From positions 806,001 to 870,000 of the forward strand of contig NC_017733.1 of the NCBI RefSeq assembly GCF_000259235.1: a stretch of DNA of 64,000 bases. Direction: 5' to 3'. The notes beneath the pieces were generated by a model, which searched no databases, was not told where the DNA came from, and saw nothing but the letters and a program-made list of their open reading frames with translations. This DNA is from Helicobacter pylori_CU (GTDB lineage: Bacteria > Campylobacterota > Campylobacteria > Campylobacterales > Helicobacteraceae). Shown piece by piece: positions 16,487-25,109 of the stretch; the stretch's first letter is position 1, and every line of letters starts with the position of its first letter. The position numbers and the translations under genes are program-made.

Positions 16487-17817
16487 TATAAAATATACTT
16501 CACTAAATTTTCATCAGCCACTAAATCCTCTAGCTTGGATTGAACCAACTCTTTAGTGATAGTAACCTTTTGCCCAGAATAATCTTCCGCTTCAAAACTA
16601 ATGTCTTCTAGCACTTTTTCAATGGTGGTGTGCAACCTTCTAGCGCCTATATCTTCGCTTTTTTGATTGGCGTTATAAGAAAGTTTGGCTAACTCTTTGA
16701 TCGCATCGTCTTCAAACGCAATTCCTACGCCTTCAACTTGTAAAAGGGCTTGGTATTGCTTGATGATAGAGTTTTTAGTTTGGGTTAAAATCATATACAT
16801 GATTTCTTCGGTTAAATTCTCTAACTCCACCCTTAAAGGGAAACGCCCCTGCAATTCAGGGATCAAATCGCTCGGTTTAGAAAGATGAAAAGCCCCTGCT
16901 GCAATGAATAAAATATGCTCTGTTTTAATAGAACCATACTTCGTATTCACCACACTCCCCTCTACAATCGGCAACAAATCCCTTTGAACCCCCTCTTTAC
17001 TGGGATCTTGACGGCTTCCTTCTTTAGAGCTTACAGCGATCTTATCAATTTCATCAATAAAAATCACCCCTGAACTTTCCGCGCGCTTCAAACCCTCCAT
17101 TTTAATGGCTTCGCTGTCTAAAAGCGTGTCGCTAATTTCTGCTTTTAGGGCTTCTTTAGCCTCTTTAACGCTTAAAGTTTTTTTGACTTTATCCTGTTCT
17201 TTATGGAAAACCTTAATCAAGTTTTCTTGAACCCTTAAAATTTCAGGCGGCACATTAGAATCAATCTCTATACTTTTTTTACGCACTTCAATTTCAATTT
17301 CTCTACTATCCAACTCGCCTTGTGCGATTCTTTGTTGCATTTTTAAAAGGCTGTTAGCGTATTCTTGTTTTTTTTCTTCGCTCACGCCATTAGGCAAGGG
17401 GGGTAGGAGTTTTTTAGCGATTTTTTCTATAACCGCTTCTTCAATCTTGTCTTTTAATTTTTCTTTATGCTCATTTTCCACTAAAAGCACGCTGTTATTG
17501 ACCAAATCCCTTACCATAGACTCCACATCACGCCCCACAAAACCCACTTCTGTGTATTTGCTCGCTTCCACTTTCACAAAGGGGAGTTCCATGATTTTTG
17601 CTATTCTTCTTGCGATTTCAGTTTTACCTACACCAGTAGAACCAATCATTAAAATGTTTTTAGGCGTGATTTCTTCTTGTAAGGATTTTTCCAGTTGCAA
17701 ACGCCTGTAACGATTCCTAAAAGCGATAGCGATAGACTTTTTAGCTTCCTTTTGCCCAATGATGTATTCATCTAAATAAGCGACAATTTCTCTTGGGGTC
17801 ATATTCAATTTAGACAT
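16486..17817 (-). CDS. hslU: ATP-dependent protease ATPase subunit HslU
   Basis: 443 aa, full length. N-terminal PREIVAYLDEYIIGQKEAK, Walker A GSTGVGKTE near residue 58, the long I-domain (coiled region ~100-240), Walker B GVIFIDEIDKI near 252, sensor 2 IGARRLHT, and the C-terminal tail VKYIL that docks into HslV. It forms the hexameric unfoldase of the HslUV protease. The start overlaps the hslV stop, as is usual for the pair. Confidence 0.97.
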   Translation of the reverse strand: MSKLNMTPREIVAYLDEYIIGQKEAKKSIAIAFRNRYRRLQLEKSLQEEITPKNILMIGSTGVGKTEIARRIAKIMELPFVKVEASKYTEVGFVGRDVESMVRDLVNNSVLLVENEHKEKLKDKIEEAVIEKIAKKLLPPLPNGVSEEKKQEYANSLLKMQQRIAQGELDSREIEIEVRKKSIEIDSNVPPEILRVQENLIKVFHKEQDKVKKTLSVKEAKEALKAEISDTLLDSEAIKMEGLKRAESSGVIFIDEIDKIAVSSKEGSRQDPSKEGVQRDLLPIVEGSVVNTKYGSIKTEHILFIAAGAFHLSKPSDLIPELQGRFPLRVELENLTEEIMYMILTQTKNSIIKQYQALLQVEGVGIAFEDDAIKELAKLSYNANQKSEDIGARRLHTTIEKVLEDISFEAEDYSGQKVTITKELVQSKLEDLVADENLVKYIL

Positions 17818-18359
17818 TAAAGCTCCAAAATTTTAATATTCGTGTTGGTGTAAATGCAAAGATCCCCTGCGATTTTTAAGGACTCTTCTACAAGTTTTCT
17901 AGGCTCTAAATGAGCGAAATGATCTAAAGCCCTAGCCGCGCTTAAGGCGTAATTCCCCCCACTCCCAATAGCAGCGATCTTATTGTCTTCAGCCTCTAAA
18001 ACATCGCCCGTGCCGCTCAAAATGAAAATGTGATCTAAATTTAAAACGATCATCATCGCTTCTAGTCGGCGTAAATACTTGTCCTTGCGCCATTCTTTGC
18101 TGAAATCCACCACGCTTTTAAACAAATCCCCTTTTTTGCTCTCTAAAATGCGTTCAAACATATCAAACAAACTAAAAGCGTCCGCGGTGCTACCGGCAAA
18201 CCCGCTTAAAACCTGGTTGTGATACAAGCTTCTGATTTTTGTCGCATTGGCTTTGACTACGCAATTACCCAAAGTTACCTGCCCATCGCCTCCAATGAGC
18301 GCGAACTTTTTATTATCAAATTCCCCTCTATAGCCTAGAATCGTCGTCGCTTCAAACAT
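17817..18359 (-). CDS. hslV: ATP-dependent protease peptidase subunit HslV
   Basis: 180 aa. The N-terminus MFEATTILGY shows a short propeptide and the Thr-Thr start of the mature proteasome-type peptidase, with the first Thr as nucleophile. GGDGQVTLG and SGFAGSTADAF are family signatures. It forms a double hexamer capped by HslU. It starts 3 nt after the rplI stop. Confidence 0.96.
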   Translation of the reverse strand: MFEATTILGYRGEFDNKKFALIGGDGQVTLGNCVVKANATKIRSLYHNQVLSGFAGSTADAFSLFDMFERILESKKGDLFKSVVDFSKEWRKDKYLRRLEAMMIVLNLDHIFILSGTGDVLEAEDNKIAAIGSGGNYALSAARALDHFAHLEPRKLVEESLKIAGDLCIYTNTNIKILEL

Positions 18360-18362
18360 TTT

Positions 18363-18812
18363 TTACTCAGCCACCACATCAATTTTAAACGCACCCGCAA
18401 TCCCCGATCCAAGCTTGACTTCAATCTCATAAATCCCTGTGCTTTTAATCGGGTGTTTGAGCTCAATGTCTTTTTTATCTAAATCCAAACTCGCATGCTG
18501 TTCTTTCAAACGCTCCGTGATTTCTTCCTTAGTGATCGCTCCAAATAAAGAGCCGTTCGCGCCGACTTTTTTATGGATAGTCAGCGTGATGGTTTGTAAG
18601 GTTTCTACCATTTGCAATTTTTGTGCCTTTTCTAGGGCTTCTTTTTCCGCTTTCTTTTTAACTTCGGCTTTGTATTTATTGATCACTTCGTTAGTGGCGA
18701 GTTTGGCTTTTTGGTTAGCGATTAAAAAGTTATTCCCATAGCCATCTTTAACCTCGCACACTTCACCCGCTTTGCCTAAATTTTTCACATCTTCTAGTAA
18801 TAGAACTTTCAT
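18363..18812 (-). CDS. rplI: 50S ribosomal protein L9
   Basis: 149 aa from ATG 18810-18812 (MKVLLLEDVKNLGK), which has AAAGGGG upstream. An ATG seven codons earlier lacks a ribosome site and is not used. The N-terminal domain carries GYGNNFLI, joined by the long connecting helix (KAEVKKKAEKEALEKAQKL) to the C-terminal rRNA-binding domain. First gene of the operon running through hslV, hslU, era and csd6. Confidence 0.95.
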   Translation of the reverse strand: MKVLLLEDVKNLGKAGEVCEVKDGYGNNFLIANQKAKLATNEVINKYKAEVKKKAEKEALEKAQKLQMVETLQTITLTIHKKVGANGSLFGAITKEEITERLKEQHASLDLDKKDIELKHPIKSTGIYEIEVKLGSGIAGAFKIDVVAE

Positions 18813-18843
18813 TATATCCCCTTTAAGTTTCAAGTAATTTGTA

Positions 18844-18849
18844 ATTATA
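18844..18849 (-). promoter_or_regulatory. Predicted -10 box for rplI-hslVU-era-csd6
   Basis: The minus-strand TATAAT lies 31 nt upstream of the L9 start, giving a start of transcription near 18837. No other clear -10 is seen between the five genes, which are spaced by no more than 4 nt. Confidence 0.6.
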
Positions 18850-18874
18850 CTCTTTATTTTAATAAGTTGGGTTT

Positions 18875-20989
18875 TTATTGCCTGTTCTTACCATCCATCT
18901 GTTTTTCTAAAACTTGTTTGATCAACCCCAAACAATAAGGGATATTCTCTTTTGTTTCTAACTTCACTTCCATGTCTCCAAAGCATGGACAACCGATATT
19001 AGAAACATTTCTGATCTTTAGTTTTTCCTCTATTTCATCTTGTAACTCAGAAAAATCCATATTTAAAATCAGATTTAATTCATATTTTAAGGGAACAATA
19101 CTCACAAAAATGGTGCCATGCTTATAGGTTATGTAATGTTTCATAAAATTTTCAGTTATCCTTTCATCAAGAGCTTTAATCTCTTTGCTTAAAATATCAA
19201 ATAATTCCCTTGAATCAGGGCCAAAGTTATAAGAGCTTAAATCATAAACCTTTTTTTCTTTCTTGGGTTTATACTTCTCTAATGTTTCTGCATCTAGCTT
19301 GGGGTAAGTCCAAATCTTTAAAGCCCAATCCACTAAATCATTAGCTCTTTTTTTAATCTGTTCTTCGCCAAAAGATTCCAAATCTTTTAAACTTTGATTG
19401 AGTCTCAACGGGCTTTGTTTGAAGCCCTTCTCCATATCTCTTTTTTCTTGGAAAGATTTGTTACTATACTCTTGGTTATAACCGGTTAGAGTGAGATTCC
19501 CTATTGTGTGGAGGTATTTATCGTGTATCGCTTGAAAATTTTCACCCAAATCCCTTTCCCATTCTTCCTCGAGTGTTTGAGGCATGATGTGCTCAATAGT
19601 GCATTCTTGAGTATTGACCGGCTCTTCTGTGCCAAAATTTTCTAACCTTTCAAGAAAGTATCTAGTTTTCTTTTTCTTTGTTTTATCTCGACCATAAAGT
19701 TCTTTCGTAATAAAAGAATCTTTAAATTCAAAATCGTTTGGAAATTTTTGATTCCCTGTTAGCGACCCAAAATGCTCCTCCACGCTTTTAAGGTATTGCT
19801 TTTTATCAATCTTTTTTGTAAAAGAGGGAAAGAATTTATTGAGTCCGTTGGAAGGAATACCGCACACCGCCCTTCTGCAAATATAGCTCTCTATTAAATA
19901 GATAATAGGGATAAAATCCTGCTTGGATAAAACGCCATCCTTATAATCGCTATAAAGCTCTAATAATAGCGGATATACCACATCCATTTCCAAATCTACA
20001 AGAAAACTTAAAGCCTTGTTTAAATCTTTATTGTCTTCTTTTTTGAATGCAATCTGGCAAAAATACCCGCAATATTTTTGCAAATCTTTCAATAAATCCT
20101 CTATTTCTATCCCCTCTTTTTGCTGATAATCCTTGAAAGCTTCATAAACTCTTTTCTCAATGGGAATCTTTCCTGTTTTGATCGTGAGGTAATGCCGGAC
20201 AAATTTATTAAACAAATCCTCTCTCTTACTCTGTTTCTCACTCTGTTTAAAATTCTCCTCCATAGCCCTCCAATATTGATTATAAAAGTCTTCCTGTTTT
20301 TTAACCTCCGTTTCCATTATGATATAGTTTCTGATCAGATCCGTTTGCGTGAGTTCGATACCTTTTGAGTTCATGCTCTCAAAAATAAGTTGAGGATCAT
20401 CTTTTTCTTTCTTTAAAGCAATCCAAACTATCATGAGTTTTTCTAATCCTTTAAAAATCGTTTCTAGTTTGTCGGTGTTTTTACGGATCCATTTTTCAAA
20501 TAATTTAAAATTTTCCACTATTTTTAACGAAGGCTCGCTCGGTTTTCTTCTGTCTTTATCAATCAAAGACAGCAAGGTGTCTTTATCAGACTCTGATAAG
20601 ATGAGTCTGAATTTCTTATCGCCGTCCTTATCGCTGTTGATAAGATAGCTCTCTACTTTTTTACGCGAAAATTTTTCCAAAATTTCAACTTCTTCGCTTG
20701 AGCGATTCCTCAAAGCGATGAGTAAAAGCGTGATAGTGGTGAGCCTTTGTTGGCCGTCAATGATGAGTAATGGGCTAGAGTGCGTATTATCATCTCGCAC
20801 ATACAAAATAGAACCGATAAAATGCCCGTTCATCTTATCATTATTTCCGCCAATTTTTATAATATCATCCCATAATTGTTCGCATTGTTCCTTTTTCCAA
20901 CTATACAACCTCTGATAGATAGGAATGACAAATTGATTGTTTTGATTTTCTTCAAAAAATTTTAATAGTGTGGTGGCTTTTGCGTCCAT
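18875..20989 (-). CDS. GmrSD-like DUF262/HNH nuclease with C-terminal DUF5655
   Basis: 704 aa. The N-terminal DUF262 domain has DGQQRLTTI near residue 78, the nucleotide-binding motif of GmrS/SspE/BrxU proteins. A helical middle follows. The DUF1524 HNH nuclease has IEHIMPQ near residue 465 and NLTLTGYNQEYSNKSF near 498. The last ~120 residues, beginning near VYDLSSYNF, resemble DUF5655. This layout is that of type IV restriction enzymes acting on modified phage DNA; that role is inferred. AAGGAGTG precedes the ATG. It sits between the rplI operon and glnA, an accessory gene in a housekeeping context. Confidence 0.85.
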   Translation of the reverse strand: MDAKATTLLKFFEENQNNQFVIPIYQRLYSWKKEQCEQLWDDIIKIGGNNDKMNGHFIGSILYVRDDNTHSSPLLIIDGQQRLTTITLLLIALRNRSSEEVEILEKFSRKKVESYLINSDKDGDKKFRLILSESDKDTLLSLIDKDRRKPSEPSLKIVENFKLFEKWIRKNTDKLETIFKGLEKLMIVWIALKKEKDDPQLIFESMNSKGIELTQTDLIRNYIIMETEVKKQEDFYNQYWRAMEENFKQSEKQSKREDLFNKFVRHYLTIKTGKIPIEKRVYEAFKDYQQKEGIEIEDLLKDLQKYCGYFCQIAFKKEDNKDLNKALSFLVDLEMDVVYPLLLELYSDYKDGVLSKQDFIPIIYLIESYICRRAVCGIPSNGLNKFFPSFTKKIDKKQYLKSVEEHFGSLTGNQKFPNDFEFKDSFITKELYGRDKTKKKKTRYFLERLENFGTEEPVNTQECTIEHIMPQTLEEEWERDLGENFQAIHDKYLHTIGNLTLTGYNQEYSNKSFQEKRDMEKGFKQSPLRLNQSLKDLESFGEEQIKKRANDLVDWALKIWTYPKLDAETLEKYKPKKEKKVYDLSSYNFGPDSRELFDILSKEIKALDERITENFMKHYITYKHGTIFVSIVPLKYELNLILNMDFSELQDEIEEKLKIRNVSNIGCPCFGDMEVKLETKENIPYCLGLIKQVLEKQMDGKNRQ

Positions 20990-21011
20990 AATACACTCCT
21001 TGATTTAGCGG

Positions 21012-21080
21012 ATTTTACCGCATGTGTCTTAATCAAACTTGATGCAGATTCTACTTTTTTTACCCTATAAATGCTATAAT
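21012..21080. promoter_or_regulatory. Divergent promoters for DUF262 gene and glnA
   Basis: On the minus strand TAAAAT at 21012-21017 would start the DUF262 transcript near 21005, with a leader of ~15 nt. On the plus strand TGCTATAAT (box 21075-21080) would start glnA near 21087, with a 39-nt leader. Both are read by eye from sequence. Confidence 0.55.
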
Positions 21081-21125
21081 CACCCCTATCAATCAAACTC
21101 AATTCATAACAATTAAAGGTGGTTA

Positions 21126-22571
21126 ATGATAGTAAGAACTCAAAATAGTGAAAGCAAGATCAAAGAATTTTTTGAATTTTGCAAAGAAAATGAAGTGGAA
21201 TTTGTGGATTTTAGATTCAGCGATATTAAAGGCACTTGGAACCATATCGCTTATTCTTTTGGGGCTTTAACGCATGACATGTTTAAAGAAGGGATCCCTT
21301 TTGATGCGAGCTCTTTTAAAGGCTGGCAAGGCATTGAACACTCGGATATGATTTTAACCCCCGATTTGGTGCGTTATTTCATTGACCCTTTTAGCGCAGA
21401 TGTGAGCGCGGTCGTGTTTTGCGATGTGTATGATGTGTATAAAAACCAGCCTTATGAAAAATGCCCTAGAAGTATCGCTAAAAAAGCCTTAAAACATTTA
21501 AGAGATTTGGGCTTAGGCGATGTGGCTTATTTCGGTGCGGAGAATGAATTTTTTATCTTTGATTCCATTAAGATTAAAGACGCTTCCAATTCCCAATACT
21601 ACGAAGTGGATAGCGAAGAAGGCGAATGGAATAGGGATAAAAGCTTTGAAAACGGCGTCAATTTTGGGCATAGACCGGGCAAGCAAGGAGGCTATATGCC
21701 TGTGCCGCCAACGGATACGATGATGGATATTCGCACTGAAATTGTGAAAGTCTTAAACCAAGTGGGGCTAGAAACTTTTGTCGTCCATCATGAAGTCGCG
21801 CAAGCGCAAGGCGAAGTGGGCGTGAAATTTGGGGATTTAGTGGAAGCCGCTGATAATGTCCAAAAACTCAAATATGTGGTTAAAATGGTCGCTCATTTAA
21901 ACGGGAAAACCGCCACTTTCATGCCAAAACCCCTATATGGGGATAACGGGAGCGGGATGCACACCCATGTGAGCGTTTGGAAAAACAACGAAAACCTTTT
22001 TAGCGGCGAAACTTACAAGGGCTTGAGTGAGTTAGCGTTGCATTTTTTAGGGGGCGTGTTGCGCCACGCTAGAGGGTTAGCCGCTTTCACTAACGCTTCC
22101 ACTAACTCTTACAAACGCTTGATTCCGGGATATGAAGCCCCATCTATTTTAACCTATTCGGCTAATAACAGGAGTGCGAGCGTGCGCATCCCTTATGGGA
22201 TTTCTAAAAATAGTGCTAGGTTTGAATTCAGATTCCCGGACAGCTCATCAAACCCCTACTTGGCTTTTGCAGCGATTTTAATGGCAGGCATGGATGGCGT
22301 TAAAAACAAAATGGATCCCGGCGAAGCGATGGATATTAACCTTTTCAAATTGACTTTAGATGAAATCAGAGAAAAGGGTATCAAACAAATGCCCCACACT
22401 TTAAGGAGATCGTTAGAAGAAATGCTAGCCGATAAGCAGTATTTGAAAGAAAGTCAGGTCTTTAGCGAAGAATTTATTCAAGCCTATCAGTCTCTTAAAT
22501 TCAACGCTGAAGTGTTCCCATGGGAGAGCAAACCCCATCCTTTTGAATTTATCACCACTTATTCATGCTAA
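21126..22571 (+). CDS. glnA: Glutamine synthetase, type I
   Basis: 481 aa, full length. It makes glutamine from glutamate, ammonia and ATP, important for ammonia assimilation beside urease. Signatures: DIKGTWNH and FDASSFKGW at the N-terminus, EFFIFD, the ATP-binding KPLYGDNGSGMHTH, and NRSASVRIP. At the usual adenylylation site (NLYDLP in enterics) the sequence is NLFKLT, so the target tyrosine is a phenylalanine and adenylylation control is absent, as reported for this species. AAAGGTGG precedes the ATG. Confidence 0.97.
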   Translation: MIVRTQNSESKIKEFFEFCKENEVEFVDFRFSDIKGTWNHIAYSFGALTHDMFKEGIPFDASSFKGWQGIEHSDMILTPDLVRYFIDPFSADVSAVVFCDVYDVYKNQPYEKCPRSIAKKALKHLRDLGLGDVAYFGAENEFFIFDSIKIKDASNSQYYEVDSEEGEWNRDKSFENGVNFGHRPGKQGGYMPVPPTDTMMDIRTEIVKVLNQVGLETFVVHHEVAQAQGEVGVKFGDLVEAADNVQKLKYVVKMVAHLNGKTATFMPKPLYGDNGSGMHTHVSVWKNNENLFSGETYKGLSELALHFLGGVLRHARGLAAFTNASTNSYKRLIPGYEAPSILTYSANNRSASVRIPYGISKNSARFEFRFPDSSSNPYLAFAAILMAGMDGVKNKMDPGEAMDINLFKLTLDEIREKGIKQMPHTLRRSLEEMLADKQYLKESQVFSEEFIQAYQSLKFNAEVFPWESKPHPFEFITTYSC

Positions 22572-22578
22572 AACAATG

Positions 22579-22635
22579 AGTGGGTTAATAATCCCACTCT
22601 AAAAGTTTAGAATAAGGAAAAAATACCTTATTTTT
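22579..22635 (+). terminator. Intrinsic terminator(s) of glnA
   Basis: GAGTGGG(N8)CCCACTC forms a first stem right after the glnA stop. ATAAGG(N8)CCTTAT at 22612-22631 runs directly into TTTTT, the better terminator. The remaining 22636-22801 is AT-rich with no gene, and probably contains one junction of the cag block inversion. Confidence 0.7.
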
Positions 22636-22801
22636 AAAAAGAGTGGTTGGAAAAATTGATTTTCTTTGCTTTTTAGTTTTGTTCTAATAGAGTGTCGACA
22701 ATAAGATTTAAAAAATGCTCAAAGGTATTTTTTAAGATTAAAGCAAAGAACTCGATTTTAGCCAAGTGATAGTAAAGATTAGGTAGGTGTATTTTCTAAA
22801 A

Positions 22802-23656
22802 CTACAGAGCTTCCATAGCTTTTTCATAGCCAAATTCTGCGGATTTCTGCAAGAATTTTTTAGCCTTGTCCTTTTTCTTTCTAGTGCCAAGCCCTTCTTT
22901 ATAAGCGATCCCAATTCTGTAAAGGATCTCCCCCATTTGTTGTTTGAGTAAAGTAATATTGCTTGAAATTTCAGCAATATCTTCCCAAAGAAGTGTCTTA
23001 TCTTTGATTTGAGTGGATTTCTTAACAAGTATTCCAAATTTCTTTCCAAATTTTATAGGATTCGCACTCAAACCTGAAAGATCAATGAATCGCGATCCAA
23101 TAAGCATACTAGTGAACGCAAGGTTTGGTAATCTAAAATTGTTAGCAAAATAATTTGTGCTTTTATTAGAAAATATGCGAACCACATGCCTGTAAGTCTT
23201 GAGCGCTTGTTTCAAATCCTTTTTCATCCCTAAGCCTTCTGCTTGCATGCGTCCTAAAATAAGAGCGCCCCCTAACAACCCGCTCCCATACCCTTTGATA
23301 GCGTTTTGTGCATAGAATTGCGCTTTTTTGTAATCCACTTTCACACCCTTTCCCTCCAAATACATTTTGGCTAAATAAACGCTGCCAAGCCCGATGCTGT
23401 ATTCTTGCGCCAATTTAAAATCTTTAAAGGCTTGTTTGTATTGGCCTTGATTAAAATGGTCTAAACCATTTTCAAAATAATATGTCTTATGATTTCGTGC
23501 AATTTCATCCCACTGATTTCGCGCCCTTTCATCCCAATCATCACTGATGCTAATATATTCATCAGCTATACAAAGTGAAAACGGCAATAATAAAACTAGT
23601 AAAAGCAATAAAGGCTTTAAAAAAGAGAGGGTAGTGCGATAAAAATCTTTAAACAT
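22802..23656 (-). CDS. Secreted Sel1-like repeat protein (HP0519-type)
   Basis: 284 aa from ATG 23654-23656 (MFKDFYRTTLSFLK). An upstream ATG at 23683 lies inside the murI-derived repeat and is not used. A strong signal peptide ends near SLCIADEY. The mature part holds Sel1/TPR-like repeats, seen as GLGSVYLAKMYLEGKGVKVDY, AIKGYGSGLLGGALILG, and GIAYKEGLGTRKKKDKAKKF. Family members in H. pylori (Slr/Hcp proteins) are cysteine-rich and under diversifying selection; this one has few cysteines. It lies just outside the island boundary repeat and moved with the island. Confidence 0.85.
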   Translation of the reverse strand: MFKDFYRTTLSFLKPLLLLLVLLLPFSLCIADEYISISDDWDERARNQWDEIARNHKTYYFENGLDHFNQGQYKQAFKDFKLAQEYSIGLGSVYLAKMYLEGKGVKVDYKKAQFYAQNAIKGYGSGLLGGALILGRMQAEGLGMKKDLKQALKTYRHVVRIFSNKSTNYFANNFRLPNLAFTSMLIGSRFIDLSGLSANPIKFGKKFGILVKKSTQIKDKTLLWEDIAEISSNITLLKQQMGEILYRIGIAYKEGLGTRKKKDKAKKFLQKSAEFGYEKAMEAL

Positions 23657-23667
23657 GTCAGATCCTT

Positions 23668-23713
23668 TTACAATTTGAGCCATTCTTTAGCCTGTTTTTC
23701 TAGCCAGATCACA
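23668..23713 (-). repeat. cag PAI flanking repeat, copy at island boundary
   Basis: Reverse complement of the last 46 bp of murI (5487-5532), one mismatch. It marks the end of the island next to cag-zeta. Since it is now inverted relative to the murI copy, recombination between them would invert the intervening ~18 kb rather than excise the island. 23714-23937 shows no gene I can support. Confidence 0.9.
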
Positions 23714-23937
23714 AGCGAACTTTCAAAGCAATTTGAATGGATAGCAGTTGAAGACTTGCAAACAAAGAACATGATTAAAAGAGCTAAACTCAAAGCTAAA
23801 CTTAAAAATGTCAAACAAAAGAGCAAGCTTAATCGATCTAACTTAAACGCTTCATTCTATCAAATCATCTCTTTTTTAGATTGCAAACAACAACATAATA
23901 GCAACAAGCAATAGGGAGATGGTTTCATATTTTTTGC

Positions 23938-23972
23938 TATAATAGCATGAATTTGTTTCATAGTAACAAATT
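23938..23972 (+). promoter_or_regulatory. cag-zeta promoter with hairpin at +1
   Basis: TGCTATAAT (box 23938-23943) predicts a start at about 23950. A perfect 8-bp stem AATTTGTT(N7)AACAAATT begins exactly there (23950-23957 and 23965-23972). The leader to the ATG at 24000 is ~50 nt and ends with a strong GGAGG. A 5'-terminal hairpin of this kind usually protects the mRNA end. Confidence 0.65.
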
Positions 23973-23999
23973 GAGAATATACCTTATGGAGGTAACACT

Positions 24000-24347
24000 A
24001 TGGCTGACACAATCAATACAACTGAAACAACCCATGAAACAAAGAAGCCAAACGCTTTTGTAAATTTTTTCAAAAACAATTTGACTGATAAGCGTTATGA
24101 TGCATTAGGTCTCATTGGAGCGGGGGTTTTATGTTGTGTTTTGAGCGGTGCTATGGGGATTGTTGGGATAATCTTTGTCGCAATAGGAATCTTTTTGTCT
24201 TTTTCTAATATCAACTTAGTGAAATTAGTTGAAAAATTGTCCAAAAAACAACCTAAAGCGGCAACAACTGTCAATAACGAAACCCAAAAATCTCAAGCAA
24301 CAAGCGTTACTAACGGACCAACTGAAGCTAAAGAGACTAAAGATTGA
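24000..24347 (+). CDS. cag1: Cag-zeta (Cag1)
   Basis: 115 aa, usual length. Short Thr-rich N-terminus (residues 1-20), then two hydrophobic segments around residues 40-75 (LGLIGAGVLCCVLSG, IVGIIFVAIGIFLSF) and a Lys/Thr-rich soluble tail. Probably an inner-membrane protein. No function is established and it is not required for CagA transfer in published mutants. First gene of the rightward unit cag1-cag2-cag3-cag4. Confidence 0.9.
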   Translation: MADTINTTETTHETKKPNAFVNFFKNNLTDKRYDALGLIGAGVLCCVLSGAMGIVGIIFVAIGIFLSFSNINLVKLVEKLSKKQPKAATTVNNETQKSQATSVTNGPTEAKETKD

Positions 24348-24362
24348 GGCAAAACAACGATT

Positions 24363-25109
24363 TTGACTGAAGAAAGAATGAGAGAAAATTTCAAAAATTT
24401 AGGTGTTCTAGTGGTTTATTACTCACTGCATGACCCACACAAGCGACCTATAAATTCTTTTTCTCTAAAGACTTCTAATATCATAGGATTCTCTATTTTT
24501 ATCTGCGAACACGCACAAAAAGAAATCATGCAAAAAGTGGCTTCAAGACACACTGACGATTCAAATAAGTTCAACATCAAACCCAAAGAAAAGATTGATG
24601 AGAATGTCATTAACGCATTAGAGACAAGTTTGAAATCTAAAGGGGTCGTTTCAGAAACGCTAGAAAGTATCAAAGAAGCTAAAAACAATAAAGAGTATGA
24701 GAATTTGTCCAATAGGGGGTTTTTAAGGGCTAAATTGGATCAAGGGGTATGGATCAACTTTCAGGAGTCTCTAGGCTACAACTTGAGTACCCTACAAAAA
24801 AAGGCAATCTCTCTGTTAAAAATCAGCCCCAATCAGATATTAGAATTAGTCCAAAAACTATACATGAAAGGGCATATAAGCTATCCTACTGAATATTTGT
24901 TTGAAGAGACTTTCAAAAAAAACTTATATAAGATTTACAAAGACTCAGAAAATGATTGCTTCAACAAGAATGTGGCTGATGAAGAAAAAGTTCTTTTAGA
25001 GTTTCCTAGCAGAAAATTCACTCCCAATGAGCTTTTTACAGCTGCATTACTTACCTTAAATGCAATGGAATTTTGTCTCTATATCAATTCTGAAAAAAAA
25101 GGAAACTAA
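24363..25109 (+). CDS. cag2: Cag-epsilon (Cag2), resembles a topoisomerase IA fragment
   Basis: 248 aa with a TTG start at 24363; an ATG at 24378 (MRENFKNLG) is the alternative. Residues ~140-180 (YNLSTLQKKAISLLK, QKLYMKGHISYPTEYL) follow the pattern of the topoisomerase IA segment that leads to the active-site tyrosine (STLQQEAS..., LYE.G.ITYPRTDS). The tyrosine is kept and the following arginine is lost (YPTEY). The TOPRIM domain is absent, so it cannot be an active topoisomerase. No role in secretion is known. The ORF ends within the ATG of cag3. Confidence 0.75.
   Translation: MTEERMRENFKNLGVLVVYYSLHDPHKRPINSFSLKTSNIIGFSIFICEHAQKEIMQKVASRHTDDSNKFNIKPKEKIDENVINALETSLKSKGVVSETLESIKEAKNNKEYENLSNRGFLRAKLDQGVWINFQESLGYNLSTLQKKAISLLKISPNQILELVQKLYMKGHISYPTEYLFEETFKKNLYKIYKDSENDCFNKNVADEEKVLLEFPSRKFTPNELFTAALLTLNAMEFCLYINSEKKGN

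Noticed and set aside
23675..23914. 79-codon ORF upstream of cag1.
   Set aside because: Begins inside the murI-derived repeat, has a low-complexity Lys-rich sequence and no ribosome site; the strand and spacing fit intergenic DNA.
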